DNA of 64,000 bases, taken from NCBI GenBank assembly GCA_030407085.1, contig CM059584.1, positions 90,347,501 through 90,411,500 of the forward strand, in the 5' to 3' direction. This DNA comes from Trichopria drosophilae. Taxonomy: Eukaryota > Arthropoda > Insecta > Hymenoptera > Diapriidae. Numbering within the stretch: the first letter of the stretch is position 1; every line of letters starts with the position of its first letter. Under the pieces are notes generated by a model. The model had not been told where the DNA came from and ran no database searches. It saw nothing but the letters and a program-made list of their open reading frames with translations. This document shows positions 41,731 through 53,450 of the stretch, piece after piece. Position numbers and translations under genes: made by a program.

Positions 41731-42436
41731 TTTTGGCGCCCATAGTGGGGCCGCATTTTGAAAAAAATATATATACGCGTAGTGACGGAGTGCGCGATAG
41801 AAAAAATTCCGAATACAAAAAATCGTAAATTGGCGAAACAACGAGGCAGTTCGCCATTGTCCAAGCGAACGAGCCAAGCCGCAGCCATATTGGGCACGCA
41901 ACGTGGTTGTCCTACGGGACTCGGCGCGCGGAAAAAGCCCATTGCGCGGAAACGCGGGAGAAAAATTCCCCCGTCTGGGAATACGCGTCGGACCGCACCC
42001 AGTAGGGATAGCCTTCCCCGCTTGGGAGAACCGCGTAAGTGGGAACAGGATTTCCCCCGTTATCGTAAGCGCTGCAGGACGCGTTGCGCGTCAGGTGTCC
42101 GCGCATCGTGCGAAGTGGGGACGGGTTTTCCCCGACACATTTCGTCCAAGGAGGGGGAGCCGATGCGAGCACCAAGAGAGTGAACGTGCTGTGGCGGGAC
42201 GGGCCATTTCGCGCGCGAATGCCCGTAGCCCCGGCAGTGTTACGGGAACAATTCGTCAAAAATGCAACGAATGCATGGAAGCAGGAGCGAGGAACTCGGG
42301 AAACAAGCCGCGCGGATCGGGGAACGAGTTCTCCGCACCCGACCTGCTGTCACGTTGCAGATGTAGAACGAGTGCGCCCCCAGAGAGGAGCGGGAATATG
42401 CCCGGAGAGTGAGGTACTCCGATAAGTAAAGGAGAA

Positions 42437-42850
42437 ATGGGGCATCCCGCCGGCGCCAACGAGTACGAGTACAAGTTCCGTCAACCAGGAAGAGAATGCC
42501 GCTGCCGGAAGAGGCAGCAAGGACAGGAGGCTGTATTTCGACCTGGTCATCGCCGGAGCCAAAGCCCGAGGACTTTGCGACACGGGCGCAACGCGGTCAT
42601 TTGTCGGACCGGGGATTACCGAAATGAATCGCGATCGCATTCTGCCCCTTCAGGGAGAAATGCGAAGTGCTACAGGCCATACGGCGAGGATAACGGGACA
42701 GCTACCGTTGGTCGTCGACGTGGGAAATCGGACCGAGTAGGTTTCCTTTCGCGTCGCGACCACGTTAGACTACGATGCCATTCTCGGGCTAGATTTTCTG
42801 AAGAAAATGCGGATGACCGTCGATTGCGAGAATGGAGAATGGAGGAGTGA
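42437..42850 (+). pseudogene. Gypsy aspartic protease region
   Basis: The frame contains the retropepsin active site ARGLCDTGATRSFV in an adjoining frame reading, then RLDYDAILGLDFLKKMRMTV near the end, the usual C-terminal hallmark. A zinc knuckle (CCGGTGHFAREC, about 42190-42225) lies upstream in gag and its first cysteine position is a stop codon. Frames change at least once between knuckle and RT. Confidence 0.6.
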
Positions 42851-43934
42851 CGACGGCAAATGGAGAAGGTTTGCTATCGCAGAGGAAGCGATGATATATG
42901 AAGAATGCGCCGGGCTGGCGGAGGTCACGTTGAGGCAGGAGCAACAGTTGAAGGAGTTATTGGATCAGCTGTTGTCCCCTCTAACAGCCATACTAGGGAC
43001 CACTCCCTTAGTTGAGCACGTCATTGACGTAGGGGACGCGCGACCAATCAAGCACCGTTTTCGCCGTGTATCGCCTGCCGTGCTAGAGGCCGCTCAAGCG
43101 GAAGTAGACTTGATGCTTCGCAACGACATCATCGAGCCGTCGAGTAGCGCGTGGTCGTGTGCTCCCGTAATGGTAAGAAAACCGAATGGAGCGTATCGGT
43201 TTTGCGTCGACTTCCGCGATGTAAACGCCGTTACTAAGAAGGATGCATATCCGCCTCCGAATATCGATGGCATCCTGGACAAAGTTCGCCGAGCGAAGTT
43301 TATTAGTAAACTCGACCTGAGCCAGGCGTACTTCCAAGTGCCACTCCAAACGAGAAGTCGGGAAATCACCGCTTTCACTGTCGCAGGCCGAGGGCTCTAC
43401 CATTTCAAGAGGATGCCCTGTGGCCTGAGGAATGCTCCAGCAACGTTCCAGCGTCTCATGGATTCGTTGTTCGGTCCGGAGTTCGAACCACATGTACTAT
43501 GTAATTGGGTGCGCAAGGTATTGGAGACCATTCTGAGAGCCGGTCTTCAAATCAACCGCGAGAAGAGCGAATTCTGCTGCACCAGTGCCGTTTATCTCGG
43601 ATACCGAGTCGATCGAGAAGGATTACGGCCCGATAAGGAGAAAATCCGCCCAGTGTTAGAATACCCCCCACCACGCACGTTAAAGCAAGTACGACGTTTC
43701 CTTGGTATGGTGGGGTGGTATGCGGGATTCATTCCGAACCTGGCGGAGAAGCGATTGCCCCTCACGAAGCTAACGAGGAAGGATCAGCCGTGGGAGTGGG
43801 GCGAAGAACAGAAGGAGGTGTTCGAGTCGCTCAAGACCGCGCTGACGGAGGCGCCAGTGCTAGGACAGACGGTTTCAGTCGCCCGTTCGTGTTACAAACA
43901 AACGCGATCGACTATGCACTCGGCGCAGTATTGA
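42807..43934 (+). pseudogene. Gypsy reverse transcriptase with catalytic box deleted in frame
   Basis: 375 open codons running from the protease end (MRMTVDCENGEW) through RT: IIEPSSSAWSCAPVMVRKPN, FCVDFRDVNAVTKKDAYPPP, ISKLDLSQAYFQVPL (first catalytic Asp), MPCGLRNAPATFQRLM, then FEPHVLCNWVRKVLETIL, where the family normally has a YxDD-containing stretch of about 17-20 residues between the C and the W-R-K. That stretch is cleanly missing and the frame is kept. The thumb (CCTSAVYLGYRVDREGLRPD) is intact. The frame ends at 43934 by frameshift before RNase H. Confidence 0.88.
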
Positions 43935-44343
43935 TGCAAGCCCAGAATGATGGAGAATACCCGATAGTTTATCTAAGTAGCACCCTCACCGCCGCCGAGA
44001 AGAACTATTCGACGACGGAGAAGGAGTGTCTGGCGGTGGTGTTGGGCGTGAAGAAGCCCCGGACATACTTGGAAGGATACCCGTTCGAGGTTATAACAGA
44101 CCATAGTAGCCTGAGGTAGCTTCATAACCAACGAGACCCGACGGGGCGACTCGCGAGGTGGGCCTTGGAGTTGGAGGCTGGAACGTCACGATCCGGCACA
44201 AAAAAGGAGCATTACACCATGCCCCGGATGCTCTTTCCCGGAGAGTCGAAGAAGACGTTTGTGCCATGAGAATTGCCTCTGAGAGGGACGACTGGTACGA
44301 ACGGAGGAGAAAATTAGTCGAGGATCACCCTGAGCATTTTTGA
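43860..44343 (+). pseudogene. Gypsy RNase H region
   Basis: Continues from RT in a shifted frame: NAIDYALGAVLMQAQNDGEY, STLTAAEKNYSTTEKECLAV, YPFEVITDHSSLR, a stop at 44117-44119, then IRHKKGALHHAPDALSRR. No integrase zinc domain or DDE core follows. Instead there is a Pro/Glu/Arg-rich tail up to about 44935. Confidence 0.8.
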
Positions 44344-45152
44344 AGCGGTACGTTGCACCTTGTGGGTCTCGGCGCGTCGAGAATTAATGCTTTTTTGATT
44401 TCTGTTGCAGGCATCGACCGTACCACCATTCAAGCGGAGTGAGACGTCCCCCCTACGAAGGGGAGTGAACTCCACCCGTGCATGGCTCGGATAGGGAGGA
44501 CCCCATCATACCACCACCACGGTCACCTTCACCCACCGGAGAAGCGAGTCCCTCGGAGTCAGAGGCCGACTTTATTGTGCCCGACGCACCCTTGCCTTGG
44601 GCCGACACCCGTCCTCTGATGAGGGCACGGGGTCCGTAATGCCCCCTCCCCCTCCTTCGAGGAGGGATGAGACGAGGGATTACCTGCCGATTCGAACGTC
44701 GTCCGAACGCGCCGATTTTCGGGAAAGAGGACGTCGTCCACACGAGCCCGGCATTTTTCCGAAGAACGAGGCCAGGGAGCCGAAACAGGACGAGTCCGAG
44801 GACCCGTAACCTGGACCCGTACCGGGGACCGTCATCCGTAGGAGCCCGGACTATCCGGAGATAAGCAGGAGCGGCAGCGAGGCCGTACACGAGCAAGCGG
44901 AAGGAGGCACAGGGAAAGCCGACCGCGACGAAATGTAAGTCGACCCTGAGCCAAACAACATTGTACTTTGTGTCGGGCCTAGAGCATCCTATATACTTTT
45001 TCTAATTAAATAAATAGAATCATTATTCCTAGACAATTTACTTATGTCCCGCCTGTTCTTTGCCCCTTAAAAATTCTGTAGCTGTGCGAGGCGGAGTGTG
45101 GGAACCACCACTTAGGTTTTCGCGATTTTCAGGCGCGGAAAGAGGCGAACGA

Positions 45153-45346
45153 CCCCCTCTGGGTCGATCACTTGCTCCCCGGGCATATAGAGCCAGCCGA
45201 GTAAGGGCGCATACCTGGCGCGTTTCCTTGGCGGGTTTCCCCCCGGGAAACGCCAAAGTCCGTTTAACGGACGGTAACAGTCGGAAACATTTTCCAAAAC
45301 GGCAAAAGCCGTGCAATTGTGCGTTCTTCGAAAAGTACGTCACAAT
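45153..45346 (+). repeat. 3' LTR (matching part)
   Basis: Pairs with 41547-41730. The full LTR probably begins further left, somewhere between about 44935 and 45083. I cannot fix the start because the left partner is truncated. Confidence 0.75.
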
Positions 45347-45682
45347 ATATACGACTAAAGGTTGGTACCAGATCCTTTTCACATGTATAAAGGTTGTTTC
45401 TAGGTCCATTGGTTGTTTCCAGGTCGGACCTTGAAGACTTTTGACTTGAAGACCTATATATCGGGGCTGGAAGATAGAACAGTGTTTTAGATGGGTTCTA
45501 GTAGAGGTTGGGTTAGAATAGTTTTACGCAGTAGGCACTTATACTGAGGCATTCGGAGTATGACGCGATATACACTAAACACATGGAAAGATTGTCTTCA
45601 GGCGGGGCTGAAAACGTCGTTCACGTTTAATTCGTCACGCCTTAGCCCGGTTCGTGAGTTGTATACTTTATAGACGTATATT
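45347..45682. other. Junction between Gypsy derivative and LINE
   Basis: Non-coding. Repeated phrases (GGTTGTTTCTAGGTCC, GGTTGTTTCCAGGTCG near 45405-45425) could be part of a LINE 5' UTR. Confidence 0.3.
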
Positions 45683-47612
45683 ATGTTGGTGGTAAACCAA
45701 TTTCTGTATCGGAAGCTAACGAACTTTTGGAAAAGAATTTATCTGAGGCCATCACTAAACAAACTCCTCAGCTTCCGAAACAAACTCAACTATCGCAGCC
45801 TAGGGCAAGAAAATCTCGCGGACGACCCTCGAAGCACCTCGTCTTTGCAGACTCTAACCCTTCAATGAAGATAGACAATTTTTTATCGCTGCAGACTACC
45901 AGACCAACAACAAAAGTGCTCAACCTCATAAATTAAAGAACAAAGACACTGGCAGTGGCAATGCATCGTACCAGGAAAATTCTTTTCCTGATGTGCAATC
46001 ATATAGGCAAGCAATAATTTTCATTTGGAACATGCGCGACTTCTCCAACTTCTCCGACATTTCACTTCAAATTTCGCAGTATGATATAATTTGTCTTTCA
46101 GAAACTTGGAAGATCGAGCCAGCACTCCACTGTTCATTTTTACCAGATTTGTTATTTATTGTCGCTCCAGCTTCCAAGTTTTTAAAGCCGGCAGACCTAG
46201 CGGCAGTCTTGCAATCGCGTATAAAGCCTACGTTGTTAAATTGTCTACTATTGCGATATCAAAAAACTTAATTATTTGTACGGTTACATGTGAATCTCAA
46301 GTATTCTTGTTATGTTCGGAATACCTCCTGCCGGCGCAGGATATCGATGATATGTTAAAGTTAGTTGGTGATGCGTTACTAGCGGCTACTGATGCCTTTC
46401 CGACTTATCCTGTAATAATTGAAGGTGACTTCAACTGTAGAATCGCGTGTCTAAATAATAATTTTGATTGTATTCCTTCCTTAACTGTCCTCTCGTCGGA
46501 CAGATGCACTTGTGATTAACATTCGTCATCTAAAAGTGCAAAATTAGTTGATTTATTACAGTCAAACGATTGCATTGTCCTGAATAGTAGATCACCAAGC
46601 CATAACTCAGCGAACTTTACACACATTAGCTCAATTGGAAGTAGCACGAATGACTTAGTGAGGGGCTCTCTTACAGGCTTAGAATTTTGTGCCAACTTCC
46701 ATGTTCTGCAGATTACCACTTTTTCGGATCATCTCCCTGTAATACTGGGACTCAACATTTTATGTCCTTTATTGAATCACTTGCCATCTTGTAGATTTCA
46801 GTGCAATGACAATACAACCTCTGGTTATTGCAATGGAATGGTGGGTGCCTTAATCAAACCAAGCATGAATTCTTCGGTAAATGAATATAATGGCTTCCTA
46901 ATATCAACAATTACTAGAGTTGCAACGGAGATTGGTGCGAGGCAGACACACTGTAAAAGTTTTATTAAGAGGAGTAACAAACCCTGGTTTGACGGTGAAT
47001 GTTCACGCCTAAAAAAGAACGTGTTTGCAAGCTTATAGTTATGCAAACTTACTAACTTTGGGGTCAATGAGGTTATATTATATCATGAATCTAAAAAACG
47101 TCATCAAAGTGCCTTAAGACAGAAAGAGCAAGAGCATCTTCTAAACTGTCAGAAGAATTAGCCAAGGTTAAAAGATTCGGCATCATTCTGGAAAATTATT
47201 AATAAGAATGTTGTGCTCTCCCAGTTACACAATCAGTACAGAATTATGGTCTGAATTTTTAATTAAAGCCTTTCCTCAGTGTATGTCTGTGTCACCGGAA
47301 TCTCCGTTTCAACTCGTTGTTCCTGAATTAGGAAGAAACTTTACTAAACAAGAAATTATGGAAAGCATAGCGTGCTGCAAATCAGGTAAAGCTCCTGGCA
47401 TGGATAAAATTGATTACGATTTTTATAAAGGTTTACCTGCGTCCTGGTTAGCTTTTCACTAAACTTTTTTAACAAAATCCTAGACACAGAAACTGTTCCT
47501 AAGAGCTGGGCGACTTGTTGATCTTCCCACTTCACAAAAAGGGAGCTACCAACGAACCGGCTAACTACAGGTTCATCTCACTAATAAATTGCATTACAAA
47601 GATCTTTATGTT
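45683..47612 (+). mobile_element. Non-LTR retrotransposon 5' part with AP-like endonuclease
   Basis: The endonuclease domain is visible in pieces: IIFIWNMRDFSNFSD, QYDIICLSETW, then VIIEGDFNCRI and a late FSDHLPVILGLN. Reverse transcriptase begins with FTKQEIMESIACCKSGKAPG and a following LPLHKKGATNEPANYR in another frame, then the copy ends near 47612 before the catalytic palm. Many frame changes and stops. The order (endonuclease then RT) fits the Jockey/I/R1-type LINE supergroup, and I cannot choose the clade. Confidence 0.75.
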
Positions 47613-47859
47613 GTGTGTCTGCCTAGTTATATCTTGTGCCCCCCCCCCCTAGACCCCCCTACCCCTAAAAACTATCCTAACCTACCTCCTCAGAACCTCA
47701 CCAACGCTCGTTTATGCCTAAATTTGGCTATAGGTCCTGGAACTATCGTGAAAATCTGTCAAAAGTTCCAGGACTGTCCTGGAACTATGCAAAGGACCCT
47801 GAAGTATCGTAAATTTATGTATTTTGGTCCTAGCAGTATGCATTTCGCACAAATATATA
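47613..47859. other. Poly-C and unassigned spacer
   Basis: Begins with a C-run of 13 and CCCCCCTACCCC phrases directly after the truncated LINE, then ordinary sequence with CAGGACTGTCCTGGAAC palindromic phrases near 47765. No gene. Confidence 0.35.
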
Positions 47860-47958
47860 CAGTAGGGTCTCTCTTATTGAATCCTCGGGAAGTAGACAAT
47901 AAAGGAGACCGCCGCCATTTTGAAAAATCTGCAGTATGCAATAAAGGAGACCCTACTA
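47860..47958. mobile_element. 99-bp Tc1/mariner-like MITE
   Basis: The ends CAGTAGGGTCTCTCTTATT and its reverse complement (AATAAAGGAGACCCTACTA) bound 99 bp and are flanked by TA on both sides, the Tc1/mariner target. CAGT-type ends also fit that superfamily. CAATAAAGGAGACC is repeated inside near 47898. No coding capacity. Confidence 0.7.
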
Positions 47959-48189
47959 TATATATATATATATATGAGGCATTCTCTGTCAACCGGCCCA
48001 CCCTCCTTAGCCATCACAATTTTAAGTTAAAAAGTTCGTAATTGGGCTCAAATGATAGCTTGTAATGTCTACTTTTTAGAGCCGTGTGGGATATTTCGGA
48101 ATTTCAACAGGGCGGACGCAATATGGCCCTCTAAATGCGGAAAGAACTGATTGACAATTATATATCTTGCAAAAACTATATGAAAAATG

Positions 48190-48680
48190 TAATTAAAAAA
48201 TGATTTTTAGGTCTAATTAACACATGAATTTGGGCGCTATTTGAAAGTAAATTACATTTTCCGAAATCCAAAATGGCGCACCCAATATAGAGGAGGAAAA
48301 TGCAAAAAATTGCGCGAATTCTGTGAAATTGTGTAGACGGGGGTTCTTGAGGTCGCTGATCAGGAATATATGACCAAAATTTAGAAATTTGAAATGGCGG
48401 ACCCAACATGGCGGATGAAAATGCAAAAAATCGCACGCATTCTGTGAAATTATGTACGCGGGGGTTTTCGAGGAAGCTGATCACGAATATATGGCCAAAA
48501 TTGAGAAATTCAAAATGTGTTACCCAATATAGCAGACGAAAATGCAAAAAATCGCGCTAATTCTGTGAAATTGTGTAGGCGGGGATTTTCGAGGCAGCTG
48601 ATCACGAATATATGGCCAGAATTGAGAAATTAAAAATGGGCGGACACAATATGGCCGATCAAAAATGAATAGAGTCCCAT
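48190..48680. repeat. Minisatellite, period about 120 bp
   Basis: Units start with AAAATGCAAAAAATCGC at about 48297, 48417 and 48538, with TTCTGTGAAATTGTG and TGATCACGAATATATGGCC inside. The CCGCCATNTTGGGT core in reverse complement resembles the array at 29.5-29.85 kb, so the two arrays are related and inverted. Confidence 0.78.
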
Positions 48681-48759
48681 AACTTCTATGAAACCTCGCG
48701 TTCACGTGAAATTGCACTTATTATTGATATTCTCAGACATTTTTTAAACGAGAAACCGC

Positions 48760-49085
48760 TCGGCGCAGTTATTTAAATAACAATCAGAAGCAGAGATTAC
48801 AGGAGAGATCGCTCTCTACCGGAAGAATCGCATCTGTAACTAAATGAGGAAAAAGGAGAGAGATATATTTTCACTGCGGAAAAGCATGGGGCGGAGTTTG
48901 ATCGAAATTAAACATAACACGATCAGAACGATACGAGCCTGAGGAGAGCGCGGGGCAAATTCGAAACTTGACATCGGAAAGCCAAAAAGAAATCGAGAAA
49001 ACGGCAAGGACGAATAGCGTAATATGCAGACGGGGCCCTGCGCTATCGTAAATAGAAAATTTTATTATTTTTCTAAGAAATAAAA
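48760..49085 (+). repeat. Inverted repeat partner A
   Basis: Matches the reverse complement of about 56840-57190 with substitutions and small indels. Shared landmarks are TTTGATCGAAATTAAACATA, CGAAACTTGACATCGGA and AAAGAAATCGAGAAAACGGC, ending in GGGGCCCTGCG. No coding capacity. The family is unknown; it may be part of an LTR or DNA element. Confidence 0.75.
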
Positions 49086-49351
49086 ATGCATTATCATACA
49101 AAATTATTCAATAACTATATTTCAATTTATGTTTTTAATAAATCATATAATAAAATTATTTTTACTAAGCAGTAATTATTTACATTTATCAAACTTGTGT
49201 AATTTTTAATATTACACATTCATTTTTTAGTCGCAATTTTAGATTAATAATTTTCATTTTATTTCATTATTTATATAAATAACAAGTAAATAGGTCCTTA
49301 ATTCTTATTTCTCTAATTATTATTATATTAATAGCAGTTAATTATTTTATG

Positions 49352-50173
49352 ATCCCCCTGCTTCCCTATTCCCAGTTTTTATAAAGGAAAAGCGGAGAGA
49401 GAATTGTAATAAATTTATTTATCGTAATTATAACCAACAGAAGAGGTATAATTTTTATTAACAATTCACAGTGAACTGATGCGATATCCCGAAAAGGTTC
49501 AAACCTCCCGACGGTACAATCACTTGAGAAAATGACCGGAGAAACACACAACACAAAGTCCGCGTAACTGTCGAAACCGAATAACGAAATAAAGGGGAAA
49601 AGGCAAAAGTCCAATGACACTTACAGAGCTTGACTGTGACGATGGGGCACCGCTGGTTGACTTGAATTGGAAGCTGACGAGGTCCCCTGGAGGATGTCCG
49701 CGTCCTAGTCCCCGGGGAAGTTTGATCTGGCGGGTGACGACACTCCTGGTCGACGCACCGGTAAAGCACACCACTATTCTTGTGACAGTCACTCCACACT
49801 AACGCCTAACTGGCCTGATGGACCGTCCGTGGCGGAATGTTCCACGGTCGTCTCTTGACCGGCGAAGGTGGCACTCCAGCGCCGCCACCTGTCGGGACCT
49901 GGTAGCTAGCGGCACTCGGTCGAAGGGGGAAGAAGCCGCGGCGTAGCATGCAGACTAGCTCGTCTAAGGCTTTCCTTGCACGATAGAGATAGAGAGAGAG
50001 AGAGAGTGAGATATCCTAAGGAGAACTCGTCTCGGCGTGCTGGAAAGTGGCTCCCGACGGCGACTGACTACTGGAGCGCCCGGCGGGGAGGTATATATAC
50101 CTCCATGACTGAATTCCCACTAAGTTCAGGAACGGATCCTTCCTCACAGCGAGGCTAGATATGTGACTTCGTC
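49352..50173 (-). repeat. LTR-like repeat, left copy
   Basis: Minus-strand orientation: starts TGTGACGAAGTCACAT at 50173, has TATATATACC near 50095 and a (TC)n tract near 49990, and ends near CAGGGGGATC at about 49352. The inner 350 bp recur at 55869-56222. Confidence 0.6.
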
Positions 50174-50379
50174 ACAAACCCCCGGGCCTGACTCGAATAC
50201 ATCTTTTAAAACAAAAAATGAGTATCACGCAAATTGTCGCACTAATTGTTACACTAAATGTCACTGGGAGGCACTTCACTTCAACGCGTCCAGTTCCTTA
50301 AATCTAATTACTTAACATCTTCAACAGGGTACGACTTCTCGGTCCCTGGGTTCAGAAATGCCATTTGGCCTATACACAG

Positions 50380-50900
50380 AATTTTTAACTAACTAGCCAT
50401 TGGAGTTGCCAAACGCAAACACGCAAGGGGAAAAGGGCCGTTCGTAATGAGATAAATAACATAAAATAAAACGCAATATACATAATGGCAAAATCGCAAA
50501 ATCGCAAAAAGAAATGTGAATACGCAAGATTCACGGACGAAAAACTCAAAAACGTAATAACGCCAAGATCATAATCGCAAACAGAGTATGGCAAACAAAA
50601 TAATCATGATCGCAAACGGAATATCACTCCAATAAATACCGCAAAAATGTACCGTCGCAAAGATCAGTATCACAAACGGAATATCACACAAGCCGATAGC
50701 GCAAAATATTTTCTATCACAAAATCAGTATCGCAAAGATCCATATGGCAACGATCAATATGGTAACAATCATTATCACGACGGAACATCACAGAAATCAA
50801 TAGCGCAAGAATATAATGGCGCAAGAACATACCATCACAAATATGTAATGTCGCAAAAAAGTAATATCGCTAAGATGAACAGAACAGAATCAAGGGGGTA
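50380..50900. repeat. Degenerate short repeats rich in TCGCAA/TCACAA
   Basis: Phrases such as AAATCGCAAAATCGCAAAAAG, GATCAGTATCACAAACGGAAT, CAGTATCGCAAAGATCCATA recur at irregular 10-20 bp spacing. The open frame at 50647-50943 is a by-product (HKRN, QYRKD, QYGNNHY repeats). Similar but drifted CGCGA/TTAACGC phrases occupy about 51830-52230. Confidence 0.6.
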
Positions 50901-53214
50901 CATTCCCTCTGCTCCCGGAATAGGAACAGTGCCATCTGGCTGATTCATGTAAACTTATAACTAGGTCTTCATTTTTAACGCATTGCCAGGATTCGCGTCT
51001 TCCAGCTCCATACTTGTTTAACCATCCTATCATCTACGGCTTAGCGGGAGGTAGAGAAGGATGGAGTGAAGAGGAATCCGAGTGACAGAAGAAAAGAGGA
51101 TCATCACTGTTACGCAATACAAATAATGAAACTTAAAGTGAGATACCCGAACGCGATCGATCACTGCTCACGGGGAGGGGGGGGGGGTATGTAGGTTTAT
51201 TACGTATTTGGGCCAACTGAACGCAATGGGACAACGTTGGGGAAGACTCAACTCGCTTTGATCCTTAAACTAATAAGTCCCGAAATGAATAACTCAACGA
51301 TAGATACATACGGCCCCGAATTTATACGGTGACTGAACTTTGGTACTATTAGTGACTATATGTTACAAGAAGAAGGCAGTGGGAATAACCTTAAAAGATC
51401 TTCCTCCAAATTAAATACTGGGAATTTCTCGAAGTATGTCCGTGTAAATTCTGTGCCCATAATAACGTGGACAGTAACGTCACGCCATGCTTTCAATATT
51501 ACAGCTCAGGTTAGGCTGCCATATGATAGGACTTTGAGGGGGGAGGGCATATCGTGTTGTGCTAGGCAGATTACGCAAGTGCATCGCATATATGCAACTG
51601 TACGAGATTTATAGGCCAACGAAAACGCAAAGGGGCCACAAGTACGACTACATAGGAGTAGTGTTTGGAGAAACGGAAGGTTTTTACTTGAATTGCGAAG
51701 GGCCCCTGAAACATCTTGTGGGCGCGAATTAGCGTGATTTGAATCTAAAGTCACCGATTGTGTGACATATCTCGAAGTAAGAACAAAAACTAATTAACTG
51801 CACGGTTTAGCGCCAAACAAAAATAAACTATGTAAATGCGCGACTTCGAGTGGTAACAAGATATCCTCGTGGTCTACGCGATTGCGCAATTGCGCGATTT
51901 AGCGCGACTCAAATTTAAGTAAATAACTTCTGCGACTTAACGCACATCAAATTTAGCTGAATAACTTACGCGAATTAACGCGATTCGGACTTAATTTCTG
52001 CATGTGCCAGTTAGCGTAAGCAAAAATTGAATTTCATTCAACAGGTATGCGTCAACGCACTTGAATTTAACAGAAGTTGTTGGATGGTTAACTCAACTCA
52101 AGATTACTTAAATGGTTTGTTTTAATTGGCTCGAACCAAACTTCAAATTTAAATAGAGGTTACGACTTAACATAATCAACGTTAAACGCGCAATCTAGCG
52201 TAAACTGAACAGACTTTTCTGAAACTGTACCTTTTAACGTAAAATGAATTTAACCGAATTGATGTGCGGAGGCATTGCTGGAGGTATGTAGACCATCAGG
52301 TGAGTCGTACGCGATTTCTTTGCACGATCGGGACAACAGTACAACGCGACGGGCCAACCAAGAAAAAAAAGTATAACCTTACACAGTAGGGGATGATAGT
52401 CTCATCAAAGTCGTCAAGCCGCCAAGTGAGAGACGATAGTTCCTGTACGTAAACACAATTGAAAATAATTCAACGAAAAACTTAGACTCGAAATGTTTCG
52501 ACATATACATAGCAATGAGTAGCAATACTTCGCAATGGGTAGCAATGCTTCGAAATGGGTAGCAATGCTTCGCAAAGGGGCCAATATCAACTCAAGGGAC
52601 AACTTACACACGCATACAGCACCGACACATTAACAGCAGCAGGGGGGGAAGTACCATTACCCGTCACCGGACCGGGTACATCCGATTTATTGGGGGTGAC
52701 CCGCACCCTCATCGCGAGGCTTCGCCCCCCCCCCCCACCTATATTCGCTGAGTGCAGCGATGTGCCGGGTGGCCTCGCATAGCCACAATTTCAGCTAAAA
52801 TTGTGTGAGACTACCAAATTCAATTATTATTTTTGGTATAACCCTTCGAAAATCGGGGTACCAGTGCAGCAGCTAGGTCCTACATGATCGTAGACTATAA
52901 CATCGTTCGAGTAATGGTGCGGGTGGGAAACACACATTGACTTCTTACGCGCGCAACCTGGGCGCATCCGAATACACCTCGACGCCGCCACGCGCCGCCA
53001 CTTACGACTACACGATCGCCAGTGAGCTATGCTGCGGCATGGCTTACTAGTTACTTCCAGCTATCAAATCCGGTTTATCACGGATTTCGCAAAGTCTTTT
53101 AAAAAGACAGAAGGAGAGCTCAATGTTTCTCGCCAAAATGTAGATCAACTATACCCAAGCTACAACAGGGTATGTAAGCTCAAACTTCAAAAGTGCATTT
53201 ATTTCAAATTCGAA

Positions 53215-53450
53215 AGCAAAATCAAACTCTGAGGGGGTAGGCAAATCCAACTCAAGGGAGTACGCAAACTCGAAACTCAAAACAGATGCGCAAATTTAAA
53301 CTCTAAGGGTGCGCGAGATCGAAACTCGAAAGAGAGTACGCAAATGTAAATTCAAAAGGGTACGCAAAATCAAAACTCAAAAGAGGTATGCAAAATCAAA
53401 GCTCAAAAGAGGTAAGCCAATTTAGACTCAAAGGGGTAAATTAAAATAAA
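53215..53450. repeat. Minisatellite of about 30-35 bp units
   Basis: Recurring AAACTCAAAAG and GGTACGCAAA phrases (for example at about 53262, 53345, 53375, 53405). No coding capacity. It extends the low-complexity character of the 50-53.5 kb interval. Confidence 0.6.

Larger units (their letters stand above)
41547..45346 (+). mobile_element. Ty3/Gypsy derivative lacking YxDD and integrase
   Basis: A 5' LTR remnant (41547-41730) matches 45153-45346 closely (shared from CCCCCTCTGGGTCGAT to TACGTCACAAT). The primer-binding site TGGCGCCCATAGTGGGG follows at 41734. The interior holds a decayed gag with one zinc knuckle, a protease (LCDTGATRSFV), a long RT frame without its catalytic box, RNase H in a shifted frame, then a proline/charge-rich tail and no integrase. 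The 5' LTR is truncated at its left end. The sequence is GC-rich compared with its surroundings, notably in gag and pol. Confidence 0.85.

Noticed and set aside
50647..50943. 98-codon open frame with Tyr/Asn/Asp/Gln repeats
   Set aside because: Product of irregular TATCGCAAAG-type repeats, no selection signal.
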